NCBI RefSeq assembly: GCF_902167145.1
Contig: NC_050096.1
Coordinates: 197,362,566-197,426,565 of the forward strand
Length of the DNA stretch: 64,000 nt
Direction: 5' to 3'
Origin: Zea mays
Taxonomy: Eukaryota > Streptophyta > Magnoliopsida > Poales > Poaceae
In this document: positions 31,670 through 44,071 of the stretch, piece after piece
Layout: each line of letters opens with the position of its first letter
Position numbering within the stretch: position 1 is the first letter of the stretch
Notes under the pieces: model-generated
Told to the model about the DNA's origin: nothing
Database searches by the model: none
The model's input: only the letters and a program-made list of their open reading frames with translations
Made by a program: the position numbers and the translations under genes

Positions 31670-32974
31670 TGAAAGTCGCCTAGAGGGGGGTGAATAGGGC
31701 GAAACTGAAATTTACAAATATAATCACAACTACGAGACGGGTTAGCGTTAGAAATAAGAATGAGTCCGAGAGAGAGGGCGCAAAACAAATCGTAAGCGAA
31801 TGAAGAGTGTGACACGCGGATTTGTTTTACCGAGTTTCGGTTCTCGCAAACCTACTCCCCGTTGAGGAGGCCACAAAGGCCCGGTCTCTTTCAACCCTTA
31901 CCCTCTCTCAAACGGTCCCCCGGACCGAGTGAGCTTCTCTTCTCAAATCAAATCGGGAACAAAGCTTCCCCGCAAGGACCACCACACAATTGGTGTCTCT
32001 TGCTTCGATTACAAGTGAGCTTTGATCACAAGAACAAGTGAGAAAGAAAGAAGCAATCCAAGCGCAAGAGCTCAAAAGAACACGGCAAATCTCTCTCGCT
32101 AATCACTAAAGCCTTGTGTGGAATTGGAGAGGATTTGATCACTTGAGTGTGTCTAGAATTGAATGCCTAGCTCTTGTAAGTGGTTGAGAAGTGGAAAACT
32201 TGGATGACTTGAATGTGGGGTGGTTGGGGGTATTTATAGCCCCAACCACCAAACTAGCCGTTTGGTGGAAGCTGTCTGTCGTATGGCGCACCGGACAGTC
32301 CGGTGCACACCGGACAGTCCGGTGCACACCGGACATGTCTGGTGCGACAGCCACGTCACCCGGCCGTTAGGGTTCCGACCGTTGGAGCTCTGATGCTGGG
32401 CCCTCCTTGATGTCCGGTGGCGCACCGGACATGAACTGTAGGGTGTCCGGTGCGCCAGCATGGGCGTGCCTGGCCTCTGCGCGCGCTGGCGCGCATTTAA
32501 TGCGCTGCAGGTAGCCGTTGGCGCCTGAAGTAGCCGTTGCCCCGCAGTTACACCGGACAGTCCGGTGTACACCGGACATGTCCGGTGAATTATAGCGAAG
32601 CAGCCGATGCGAATTCCCGAGGCTGCCGAGTTCAGAGCCGCGTCCTCTTGGAGCACCGGACAGTCCGGTGAATTATAGCGCGCCGGCCCTGAGAATTCCC
32701 GAAGGTGAAGAGTTTGAAGTCGATCTCCCATGGTGCACCGGACACTGTCCGGTGGTGCACCAGACAGTCCGGTGCGCCCGACTAGGGTGCCTTCGGTTGT
32801 CCCTTGCTCCTTTGTTTGAACCCTTTCTCTTGATCTTTTTATTGGCTTATGGTGAACCTTTGGTACCTGTAGAACTTATAAACTTGGGCAAACTAGTTAG
32901 TCCAAATATTTGTGTTGGGCAATTCAACCACCAAAATTAGTTTAGGAAATAGGTGTAAGCCTAATTCCCTTTCA
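31670..32974 (-). repeat. 3' LTR of element D (1305 bp)
   Basis: The plus strand starts TGAAAGTCGCCTAGAGGG and ends CCCTTTCA. The TATA complement TATTTATA is at 32231-32238. It has one more palindrome unit near 32307 and one fewer near 32655 than the 5' LTR. Confidence 0.95.
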
Positions 32975-33798
32975 ATCTCCCCCTTTTTGGTGATTGATGC
33001 CAACACAAACCAAAGCAAGTATAGAAGTGCATGATTGAACTAGTTTGCAAAGTGTAAGTGCAAATGTTACTTAGAATTGAACCAATAAATATTACTTACT
33101 AGGTATGCATGGATTGTTTCTTTATTTTTTTAACATTTTGGACCACACTTGCACCTCAAGTTTTGTTTTTGCAAATTTTTTTTTGTAAATTTTTTTCAAA
33201 GTCCTTTTGCAAGATAGTCAAAGGTAAATGAATAAGATTTTGAGAAGCATTTTCAAGATTTGAAATTTTCTCCCTTTGTCTTAAAATGCTTTTCCTTGAC
33301 TAAAACAAAACTCTCCCTCAAATAAATTTTCCTCTTAGTGTTCAAGAGGGTTTTAAGATATCAATTTTGAAAATACTACTTTCTCCCCCTTTAGAACATA
33401 AAGAGATACTAATTTGAAATGTACCAATTGAAAATCATTAATTTTTAAAATTAGGGTGGTGGTGCGGTCCTTTTGCTTTGGGCTCATACTTTCTCCCCCT
33501 TTGGCATGAATCGCCAAAAACGGATACTTTGAGTGAGATATAAGCCCTTTCCTACCTACTTTCTCCCCTTTGGCAAATAAAACATATGAGCGAAGATTAT
33601 ACCAAAGACGGAGAATGATGCGGAGCGACGACGAAGGATGAGTAGTAGAGTGAAGTGGAAGCCTTTGTCTTCGCCGAAGACTCCAATTCCCTTTCAATAT
33701 ACCTATGACTTGGTTTGAAATACACTTGAAAACACATTAGTCATAGCATATATAAAAGAGATATGATCAAAGGTATACTTATGAGCTATGTGTGCAAA
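32975..33798 (-). other. Non-coding tail of element D with PPT-like tracts
   Basis: CTCCCCC-type tracts occur near 32979, 33384 and 33494 with weaker ones between. There is no envelope-like ORF: the longest open frame (33353-33697) has no signal or membrane segment. Confidence 0.8.
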
Positions 33799-36700
33799 TT
33801 AGCAAAAGAAATTCCTAGAATCAAGAACATTGAGCTCATGCCTAAGTTTGGTAAAAGTTTGTTCATCTAGTGGCTTGGTAAAGATATCGGCTAATTGATC
33901 TTTAGTATTAATATATGCAATCTCGATATCCCCCTTTTGTTGATGATCCCTAAGAAAATGATACCGAATGGCTATGTGTTTAGTGCGGCTATGCTCAACG
34001 GGATTATCTGCCATGCGGATTGCACTCTCATTATCACATAGAAGAGGAACTTTGGTTAATTTGTAACCATAGTCCCGTAGGGTTTGCCTCATCCAAAGCA
34101 ATTGCGCGCAACAATGGCCTGCGGCAATGTACTCGGCTTCGGCGGTAGAAAGAGCGACCGAATTTTGCTTCTTTGAAGCCCAAGACACCAAGGATCTTCC
34201 CAAGAACTGGCAAGTCCCCGATGTGCTCTTCCTATTGATTTTGCACCCCGCCCAATCGGCATCCGAATAACCAATCAAATCAAATGTGGATCCCCGAGGG
34301 TACCAAAGCCCAAACTTAGGAGTATAAGCCAAATATCTCAAGATTTGTTTTACGGCCGTAAGGTGGGATTCCTTAGGGTCGGATTGGAATCTTGCACACA
34401 TGCAAACGGAAAGCATAATGTCCGGTCGAGATGCACATAAATAGAGTAATGAACCTATCATCGACCGATATACCTTTTGATCCACGGACTTACCTCCCGT
34501 GTCGAGGTCGAGATGCCCATTGGTTCCCATGGGTGTCTTGATGGGCTTGGCATCCTTCATTCCAAACTTGGTTAGAATGTCTTGAGTATACTTTGTTTGG
34601 CTAATGAAAGTGCCCTCTTGGAGTTGCTTGACTTGGAATCCTAGAAAATACTTTAACTCCCCCATCATAGACATCTCGAATTTTTGTGTCATGATCCTAT
34701 TAAATTCTTCACATGTAGATTCGTTAGTAGACCCAAATATAATATCATCAACATAAATTTGGCATACAAACAAATCATTGTCAAGAGCTTTAGTGAATAA
34801 AGTAGGATCGGCCTTGCCGACTTTGAAGCCATTAGCTATAAGGAAATCTCTTAGGCATTCATACCATGCTCTTGGGGCTTGCTTGAGCCCATAAAGCGCC
34901 TTAGAGAGCCTATAGACATGGTTAGGGTACTCACTGTCTTCAAAGCCGGGAGGTTGCTCAACATAGACCTCTTCCTTGATTGGTCCATTGAGGAAGGCAC
35001 TCTTCACGTCCATTTGATAAAGCTTGAAGCCATGGTAAGTAGCATAGGCTAATAATATGCGAATTGACTCAAGCCTAGCTACGGGTGCATAGGTTTCACC
35101 AAAATCCAAACCTTCGACTTGAGAGTATCCCTTGGCCACAAGTCGGGCTTTGTTCCTTGTCACCATACCATGCTCATCTTGCTTGTTGCGGAAGACCCAT
35201 TTGGTTCCTACAACATTTTGGTTAGGACGTGGAACTAAATGCCATACCTCGTTCCTCGTGAAATTGTTGAGCTCCTCTTGCATCGCCATCACCCAATCCG
35301 AAACTTGTAGTGCTTCCTCAAACCTGTGTGGCTCAATAGAGGAAACAAAAGAGTAATGCTCACAAAAAATGCAACACGAGATCGAGTAGTTACCCCCTTA
35401 TGAATGTCGCCGAGGATGGTGTCGACGGGGTGATCTCGTTGGATTGCTTGGTGGACTCTTGGGTGTGGCGACCTTGTTTCTTCATCCTCCTTGTCTTGAT
35501 CATTTGCATCTCCCCCTTGATCATTGCTGTCATCTTGAGGTGGCTCATCTCTTTGATCTTCTGCTTCATCAATTTGAGCCTCGTCCTCATTTTGGGTTGG
35601 TGGAGATGCTTGTGTGGAGGAGGATGGTTGATCTTGTGCATTTGGAGGCTCTTCGGATTCCTTAGGACACACATCCCCAATGGACATGTTCCTTAGCGCG
35701 ATGCACGGAGCCTGTTCTTCACCTATCTCATCAAGATCAATTTGCTCTACTTGAGAGCCGTTAGTTTCATCAAACACAACGTCACAAGAAACTTCAACAA
35801 GTCCTGAGGACTTGTTAAAGACTCTATATGCCCTTGTGTTTGAGTCATATCCTAGTAAAAAGCCTTCTACAGTTTTAGGAGCAAATTTAGATTTTCTACC
35901 TCTTTTAACAAGAATAAAGCATTTGCTACCAAAAACTCTAAAATATGAAATATTGGGCTTTTTACCGGTTAGGAGTTCATAGGATGTCTTCTTGAGGATT
36001 CGGTGTAGATATAACCGGTTGATGGCGTAGCAAGCGGTGTTGACCGCCTCGACCCAAAACCGATCCGGTGTCTTGTACTCATCAAGCATGGTTCTTGCCA
36101 TGTCCAATAGAGTTCGATTCTTCCTCTCCACTACACCATTTTGTTGTGGGGTGTAGGGAGAAGAGAACTCATGCTTGATGCCCTCCTCCTCAAGGAAGCC
36201 TTCTATTTGTGAGTTCTTGAACTCCGTCCTGTTGTCGCTTCTAATTTTCTTGATCCTTAAGCCGAACTCATTTTGAGCCCGTCTCAAGAATCCCTTTAAG
36301 GTCTCTTGGGTATGAGATTTTTCCTGCAAAAAGAACACCCAAGTGAAGCGAGAATAATCATCCACAATAACTAGACAGTACTTACTCCCGCCGATGCTTA
36401 TGTAAGCGATCGGGCCGAATAGGTCCATGTGTAGGAGCTCCAGTGGCCTGTCACTTGTCATGATGTTCTTGTGTGGATGATGAGTGCCAACTTGCTTCCC
36501 GGCTTGACATGCGCTACAAACCCTATCTTTCTCAAAATGAACATTTGTTAGTACTAAAATATGTTCACCCTTTAGAAGCTTGTGAAGATTCTTCATTCCA
36601 ACATGGGCTAGTCGGCGGTGCTAGAGCCAACCCATGTTAGTCTTAGCAATTAAGCAAGTGTCGAGTTCAGCTCTATCAAAATCTACCAAGTATAGCTGAC

Positions 36701-37053
36701 CCTCTAACACTCCCTTAAATGCTATTGAATCATCACTTCTTCTAAAGACGGTGACACCTACATCAGTAAATAGACAGTTGTAGCCCATTTGACATAATTG
36801 GGATACGGAAAGCAAATTGTAATCTAATGAATCAACAAGAAAAACATTGGAAATGGAATGGTTAGGAGATATAGCTATTTTACCCAAACCTTTGACCAAA
36901 CCTTGGTTTCCATTCCCGAATGTGATAGCTCGTTGGGGATCTTGTTTTTTCTCGTAGGAGGAGAACATCTTCTTCTCCCCTGTCATGTGGTTTGTGCACC
37001 CGCTATCGATGATCCAACTAGAGCCCCCGGATGCATAAACCTACAAAACAAGT
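33799..37053 (-). pseudogene. Pol of element D: protease end, integrase, RT, RNase H
   Basis: Read on the minus strand: the protease/GAG-pre region (MTGEKKMFSSYEKKQDPQRA, NLLSVSQLC); TAG at 36623-36621 where HRRLAH should follow; an integrase zinc finger (H-H-CSACQAGK) and core (MDLFGPIAY, RSDNRTEF, YTPQQNGVVERKNR); an acidic linker; a frameshift near 35364-35376; then 35292-33799 uninterrupted with RT ([19 protein letters not shown]) and RNase H ([24 protein letters not shown]). The RT/RNase H part of about 497 residues has no break. Confidence 0.93.
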
Positions 37054-39725
37054 TTAGTTCTTGACTTTAGGTACCCAAACGGTTTTGGGTCCTTTGGCAT
37101 TAGAAACAAGAACTTTGGGTACCCAAACACAAGTCTTGGAGCCCTTGTGTTTGCCCCCAACAAACTTGGCAACTACCTTGCCGGATTTGTTAGTCAAAAC
37201 ATAAGGTGCATCAAAAGTTTTAAATGAAATGCTATGATCATTTGATGCACTATGAGTTTTCTTTCTAGGCAACTTAGCACGGGTTGGTTGCCTAGAGCTA
37301 GATGTCTCACCCTTATACATAAAAGCATGGTTAGGGCCAGAGTGAGACTTCCTAGAATGAATTCTCCTAATTTTGCTCTCGGGATAACCGGCAGGGTACA
37401 AAATGTAACCCTCGTTATCCTGAGGCATGGGAGTCTTGCCCTTAACAAAGTTAGACAAATTTTTAGGAGGGGCATTAAGTTTGACATTGTCTCCCCTTTG
37501 GAAGCCAATGTCATCCTTAATGCCAGGGCGTCTCCCATTATAGAGCATACTTCTAGCAAATTTAAATTTTTCATTTTCTAAGTTATGCTCGGCAATTTTA
37601 GCATCTAATAATGCTATATGATCATTTTGTCGTTTAATTAAAGCCATGTGATCATGAATAGTATCAACATCAATATCTCTACATCTAGTACAAATAGAAA
37701 TATGCTCGACGGTAGATGTACGGGGTTTGCAAGATTTTAATTCTACAACCTTAGCATGTAGTATATCATTCTCATTTCTAAGGTTAGAAATAGTAACATT
37801 GCAAACATCAAAATCTTTAGCCTTAGCAATTAATTTTTCATTTTCAATCCTAAGTCTAGCAAGAGAAACATTCAACTCATTAATCCTAGCAAGTAAATCA
37901 ACATTATCATCTCTAGGATTGGAAGTTGAAACATTGCAAACATGAGAATCAACCTTAGCAATTAATTTGGCATTTTCATTTCTAAGGTTGGCAATAGTGT
38001 CATGGCATGTGCTTAGCTCACTAGATAATTTCTCACATTTTTCTACCTCTAGAGCATAAGCATTCTTAACCTTAACATGCTTTTTATTTTCCTTGATTAG
38101 GAAGTCCTCTTGGGAGTCCAAGAGATCATCCTTTTCATGGATGACACTAATTAGCTCATTTAGTTTTTCTTTTTGTTGCATGTTTAGGTCGGCAAAAAGA
38201 GTACGCAAATTATCCTCCTCATCACTAGCATTATCATCACTAGAGGACTCATATTTAATGGAAGATTTAGATTTAACCTTCTTTTTTTGCCATCCTTGGC
38301 CATGAGGCACTTGTGGCCGACGTTGGGGAAGAGAAGTCCCTTGGTGACGGCAATGTTGGTGGCGTCCTCGTCGGAGGAGGAGTCGGTGGAGCTCTCGTCG
38401 GAGTCCCACTCACGGCATACGTGGGCATCGCCGCCCTTCTTCTTGTAATGTCTCTTCTTCTCCTTTCTTCTCCCCTTCTTGTCGTCGCCCCTGTCACTAT
38501 CACTAGATAATGGACATTTAGCAATAAAATGACCGGGCTTACCACACTTGTAGCAAACTTTCTTGGAGCGGGTTTTGTAGTCTTTCCCCCTCCTTTACTT
38601 GAGGATTTGGCGAAAGCTCTTGATGATGAGCGCCATTTCCTCGTTGTCGAGCTTGGAGGCGTCGATGGGTGTTCGACTTGGAGTAGCCTCCTCCTTCTTT
38701 TCTTCCGTTGCCTTGAATGCGACGGGTTGTGCTTCGGGCGTGGAGGAGGTGCCTTGCTCGATGATTTTATTTGAGCCTTTAATCATTAGCTCAAAGCTTA
38801 CAAATTTTCCTATAACTTCCTCGGGAGACATTAGCTTATATCTAGGATCACCTCGAATTAATTGAACTTGTGTAGGGTTAAGAAATACGAGGGATCTAAG
38901 AATAACCTTGACCATTTCATGGTCATCCCATTTTTCGCTCCCGAGGTTGCGCACTTGGTTCACCAAGGTCTTCAAGCGGTTGTACATAGCTTGTGGATCC
39001 TCCCCTTGGTGAAGCATGAAGCGACCGAGCTCCCCCTCGATCGTCTCCCGCTTGGTGATCTTTGTCACCTCGTCTCCTTCGTGCGCGGTCTTGAGTACGT
39101 ACCAAATTTCCTTCGCACTTTTTAACCCTTGCACCTTGTTATACTCCTCTCGACTTAGAGAGGCGAGGAGTATAGTGGTTGCTTGGGAGTTAAAGTGGTG
39201 AATTTGGGCCACCTCGTCCGAGTCATAGTCTTCATCCCCTACGGATGGTACCTGTACACCAAACTCAACAACATTCCATATGCTTGTGTGGAGTGAGGTT
39301 AGATGGTGCCTCATTTTGTCACTCCACATATTATAATCTTCACTGTCAAAAACTGGTGGTTTGCCTAATGGTACAGAGAGTAAAGGAGTACGCTTTGAAA
39401 TGTGGGGGTAGCGTAGGGGGATCTTACTATACTTCTTGCGCTCTTGGCGCTTAGAAGTTACAGACGGCGCATCGGAGTCGGAGGTCGATGGTGATGAAGA
39501 GTCGGTCTCGTAGTAGACCACTTTTCTCATCCTCTTGTGCTTGTCGCCTCTCCGATGCGACTTGTGGGAAGAGGTTTTCTTCTCCTTCCCCTTCCCTTTG
39601 TTGGAGGAGCTCTTCTTCTTCTCCTTCCTCTTGGTGCGGGACTCTTCCGATGAAGTGCTCCCGTGACTCGTAGTGGGCTTGTCGCCGGTCTCCATCTCCC
39701 TCTTGGTGTGATCTCCCGACATCAC
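37054..39725 (-). pseudogene. Gag of element D with one stop and one frameshift
   Basis: It begins MMSGDHTKREMETGDKP, with a Lys/Ser-rich N-terminus, a capsid-like part (LHTSIWNVVEFGVQ), a TAA near 38595 (element C has Gln there), a zinc knuckle CYKCGKPGHFIAKC just after, and a one-base loss in an A-run near 38285 that shifts the frame. A long coiled-coil part follows (LNELISVIHEKDDLLDSQED; repeated LRNENxxLIAK), then CTRCRD and the basic C-terminus ending WVPKVKN. Sirevirus Gags are unusually large; their extra coiled-coil C-terminal region is visible here. Confidence 0.93.
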
Positions 39726-39756
39726 TTCGAGCGGTTAGGCTCTAATGAAGCACCGG

Positions 39757-39768
39757 GCTCTGATACCA
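39757..39768 (-). promoter_or_regulatory. Primer-binding site of element D
   Basis: The plus strand is GCTCTGATACCA, the complement of TGGTATCAGAGC (initiator-Met tRNA), two bases from the LTR. Confidence 0.92.
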
Positions 39769-39770
39769 AT

Positions 39771-41082
39771 TGAAAGTCGCCTAGAGGGGGGGGGGGTGAA
39801 TAGGGCGAAACTGAAATTTACAAATATAATCACAACTACGAGACGGGTTAGCGTTAGAAATAAGAATGAGTCTGAGAGAGAGGGCGCAAAACAAATCGCA
39901 AGCGAATGAAGAGTGTGACACGCGGATTTGTTTTACCGAGGTTCGGTTCTCGCAAACCTACTCCCCGTTGAGGAGGCCACAAAGGCCGGGTCTCTTTCAA
40001 CCCTTACCCTCTCTCAAACGGTCCCTCGGACCGAGTGAGCTTCTCTTCTCAAATCAAATCGGGAACAAAGCTTCCCCGCAAGGACCACCACACAATTGGT
40101 GTCTCTTGCTTCGATTACGAGTGAGCTTTGATCACAAGAACAAGTGAGAAAGAAAGAAGCAATCCAAGCGCAAGAGCTCAAAAGAACACGGCAAATCTCT
40201 CTCGCTAATCACTAAACCCTTGTGTGGAATTGGAGAGGATTTGATCACTTGAGTGTGTCTAGAATTGAATGCCTAGCTCTTGTAAGTGGTTGAGAAGTGG
40301 AAAACTTGGATGACTTGAATGTGGGGTGGTTGGGGGTATTTATAGCCCCAACCACCAAACTAGCCGTTTGGTGGAAGCTGTCTGTCGTATGGCGCACCGG
40401 ACAGTCCGGTGCACACCAGACATGTCCGGTGCGACAGCCACGTCACCCGGCCGTTAGGGTTCCGACCGTTGGAGCTCTGACGCTGGGCCCTCCTTGATGT
40501 CCGGTGGCGCACCGGACATGAACTGTAGGGTGTCCGGTGCGCCAGCATGGGTGTGCCTGGCCTCTGCGCGCGCTGGCGCGCATTTAATGCGCTGTAGGTA
40601 GCCGTTGGCGCCTGAAGTAGCCGTTGCCCCACAGTTACGCCGGACAGTCCGGTGTACACCAGACATGTCCGGTGAATTATAGCGAAGCAGCCGATGCGAA
40701 TTCCCGAGGCTGCCGAGTTCAGAGCCGCGTGCTCTTGGAGCACCGGACACTGTCCGGTGTACACCGGACAGTCCGGTGAATTATAGCGCGCCGGCCCTGA
40801 GAATTCCCGAAGGTGAAGAGTTTGAAGTCGATCTCCCCTGGTGCACCGGACACTGTCCGGTGGTGCACCGGACAGTCTGGTGCGCCCGACCAAGGTGCCT
40901 TCGGTTGTCCCTTGCTCCTTTGTTTGAACCCTTTCTCTTGATCTTTTTATTGGCTTATGGTGAACCTTTGGTACCTGTAGAACTTATAAACTTGGGCAAA
41001 CTAGTTAGTCCAAATATTTGTGTTGGGCAATTCAACCACCAAAATTAGTTTAGGAAATAGGTGTAAGCCTAATTCCCTTTCA
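39771..41082 (-). repeat. 5' LTR of element D (1312 bp)
   Basis: It is nearly identical to 31670-32974 apart from palindrome-unit indels and scattered substitutions. The TATA complement TATTTATA is at 40337-40344. Confidence 0.95.
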
Positions 41083-44004
41083 CATAGTCCCTGAGGGTTT
41101 GCCTAATCCAAAGCAATTGCACGCAACAATGGCCTGCGGCAATATACTCGGCTTCGGCGGTTGAAAGAGCCACAAAATTTTGCTTCTTTGAAGCCCAAGA
41201 CACCAGAGATCTTCCCAAGAACTGGCAAGTCCCTGATGTGCTCTTTCTATTAATTTTGCACCCTGCCCAATCAACATCGGAATAACCAATTAAATCAAAT
41301 GTGGATCCCCTGGGGTACCAAAGGCCAAACTTAGGAGTATAAACCAAATATCTCTAGATTCGTTTTACGGCCCTAAGGTGAACTTCCTTAGGATCGGCTT
41401 GGAATCTTGCACACATGCATACGGAAAGCATAATATCTGGTCGTGAAGCACATAAATAGAGTAAGGAACCTATCATCGACCGGTATACCTTTTGATCTAC
41501 GGATTTACCTCCCGGGTCGAGGTCGAGATGCCCATTAGTTCCCATGGGTGTCTTGATGGGCTTGGCGTCCTTCATCCCAAACTTGGTTAGAATGTCTTAA
41601 ATGTACTTCATTTGGCTAATGAAGGTGCCCTCTTGGAGTTGCTTCACTTGAAATCCTAAGAAATACTTCAACTCCCCCATCATAGACATCTCGATTTTTT
41701 GAGTCATGATCCTACTAAACTCTTCACATGTAGATTCATTAGTAGACCCAAATATGATATCATCAACATAAATTTGGCATACAAACAAATCATTTGCAAG
41801 TGTTTTAGTAAAGAGTGTAGGATCGGCTTTTACGACTTTGAAGCCATTAGCGATATGAAAATCTCTTAGGCATTCATACCATGCTCTTGGGGCTTGCTTG
41901 TGCCCATAAAGCGCCTTAGAGAGTCTATAAACATGGTTAGGATACTCACTGTCTTCAAAGCCGGGAGGTTGCTCAACATAGACCTCTTCCTTGATACGTC
42001 CGTTGAGGAAGGCACTTTTCACGTCCATTTGGTAAAGCTTAAAGCCATGGTAAGTAGCATAGGCAAGTAATATACGAATTGATTCAAGCCTAGCTACGGG
42101 TGCATAGGTTTCACCGAAATCCAAACCTTCGACTTGTGAGTATCCCTTGGCCACAAGTCGGGCTTTGTTCCTTGTCACCACACCATGCTCGTCTTGTTTG
42201 TTGCGGAAGACCCACTTGGTTCCTACAACATTTTGGTTAGGACGTGGAACTAAATGTCATACCTCATTCCTCGTGAAGTTGTTGAGCTCCTCTTGCATCG
42301 CCATCACCCAATCCGAATCTTGAAGTGCTTCCTCTACCTTGTGTGGCTCAATAGAGGAAACAAAAGAGTAATGCTCACAAAAATGTGCAACACGAGATCT
42401 AGTGGTTACCCCCTTATGAATGTCGTCGAGGATGGTGTTCACGGGGTGATCTCGTTGGATTTCTTGATGGACTCTTGGGTGTGGCGGCCTTGGAACTTGC
42501 TCATCCTCCTTGTCTTGATCATTTGCATCTCCCCCTTGATCATTGCCGTCGTCTTGAGGTGGCTCATCTTCTTGATCTTCTTCTTCATCATCTTGAGTCT
42601 CATCTTCATCTTGAGTTGGTGGAGATGTTTGCATGGAGGAGGATGGTTGATCTTGTGCTTGAATGGGCTCTTCGGATTCCTTAGGACACACATCCCCAAT
42701 GGACATGTTCCTTAGCGCGACGCATGGAGCCTCTTCATCATCTAATTCATCAAGATCAACTTGCTCCACTTGGGAGCCGTTAGTCTCATCAAACACAATG
42801 TCACAAGAAACTTCAACTAGTCCAGTGGACTTGTTAAAGACTCTATATGCCCTTGTGTTTGAATCATATCCTAGTAAAAAGCCTTCTACAGCCTTAGGAG
42901 CAAATTTGGACTTTCTACCTCTTTTAACAAGAATAAAATATTTGCTACCAAAGACTCTAAAATATGAAACATTTGACTTTTTACCGGTGAGGAGTTCGTA
43001 AGATGTCTTCTTGAGGATTCGGTGTAGATACAACCGGTTGATGGCGTAGCAAGCGGTGTTGACCGCCTCGTTCCAAAACCGATCCGAAGTCTTGTACTCA
43101 TCAAGCATGGTTCTTGCTATGTACAATAGAGTTCTATTCTTCCTCTCCACTACACCATTTTGTTGTGGCGTGTAGGGAGAAGAGAACTCATGCTTGATGC
43201 CCTCCTCCTCAAGGAAGCCTTCAATTTGTGAATTCTTGAACTTCGTCCCATTATCGCTTCTAATTTTCTTGATCCTCAAGCCGAACTCATTTTGAGCCCG
43301 TCTCAAGAATCCCTTTAAGGTCTCTTGGGTTTGAGATTTTTCCTGTAAAAGAATACCCAAGTGAAGCGAGAATAGTCATCCACAATAACTAGACAGTACT
43401 TACTCCCGTCGATGCTTATGTAAGCGATCGGGCCGAATAGGTCCATGTGGAGGAGCTCGAGTGGCCTGTCAGTCGTTAAGATGTTCTTATGTGGATGATG
43501 AACACCAACTTGCTTTCCTGCTTGGCATGCGCTACAAATCCTGTCTTTCTCAAAATGCACATTTGTTAGTCCCAAAATGTGTTCTCCCTTTAGAAGCTTG
43601 TGAAGATTCTTCATCCCAACATGGGCTAGTCGGCGATGCTAGAGCCAACCCATGTTAGTCTTAGCGATTAAGCAAGTATCGAGTTCAGCTTTATTGAAAT
43701 CAACTAAGTATAGCTGACCCTCTAATACTCCCTTAAAAGCTACTGAATCATCACTTCTTCTAAAGACAGTAACACCTGTATCCGTGAAAAGACAGTTGTA
43801 ACCCATTTTACACAATTGGGAAACAGAAAGCAAGTTGTAATCTAAAGAATCTACAAGAAAAATATTGGAAATAGAATGGTCAGGTGATATAGCAATTTTA
43901 CCCAATCCTTTGACCAAACCTTGATTTCCATCCCCGAATGTGATAGCTCGTTGGGGATCTTGATTCTTATCGTAGGAGGAGAACATCCTTTTCTTCCCAG
44001 TCAT
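41083..44004 (-). pseudogene. Pol of element C: protease end, integrase and RT, with many breaks
   Basis: Minus strand: MTGKKRMFSSYDKNQDPQRA (44004), TAG at 43641-43639 before HRRLAH (the same codon as in D), integrase with a frameshift near 43340, core YTPQQNGVVERKNR, a linker and NEV followed by TGA at 42257. RT runs from 42181, where [12 protein letters not shown] shows a His for the usual Leu. YVDDIIF is intact. Stops follow at 41597 and 41354, and RNase H runs to the CATAG junction of D. Its end lies at 31669-31399. Confidence 0.92.
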
Positions 44005-44071
44005 GTGGTTTGTGCATCCGCTGTCAATGATCCAACTTGAGCCCCCGGATGCATAAACCTACAAATCAAAT

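Larger units (their letters stand above)
31670..41082 (-). mobile_element. Sirevirus element D (Ji/Opie group), full length, minus strand
   Basis: Both LTRs are complete (31670-32974 and 39771-41082) and the target duplication CATAG is perfect (31665-31669 and 41083-41087). It is inserted in the RNase H region of element C. The PBS complement is at 39757-39768 and the PPT complement directly follows the 3' LTR. The LTR starts TGAAAGGGAATTAGGCTTAC. The coding region is complete in extent but broken by a gag stop, a gag frameshift, an amber codon before integrase and a frameshift before RT. It is the youngest layer of this branch of the nest by position. Confidence 0.96.

Noticed and set aside
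33353..33697. Envelope-like ORF in the Sirevirus tail
   Set aside because: Some Sireviruses have an extra ORF after pol, but this frame has no signal peptide, membrane segment or coiled coil and lies in PPT-repeat DNA.
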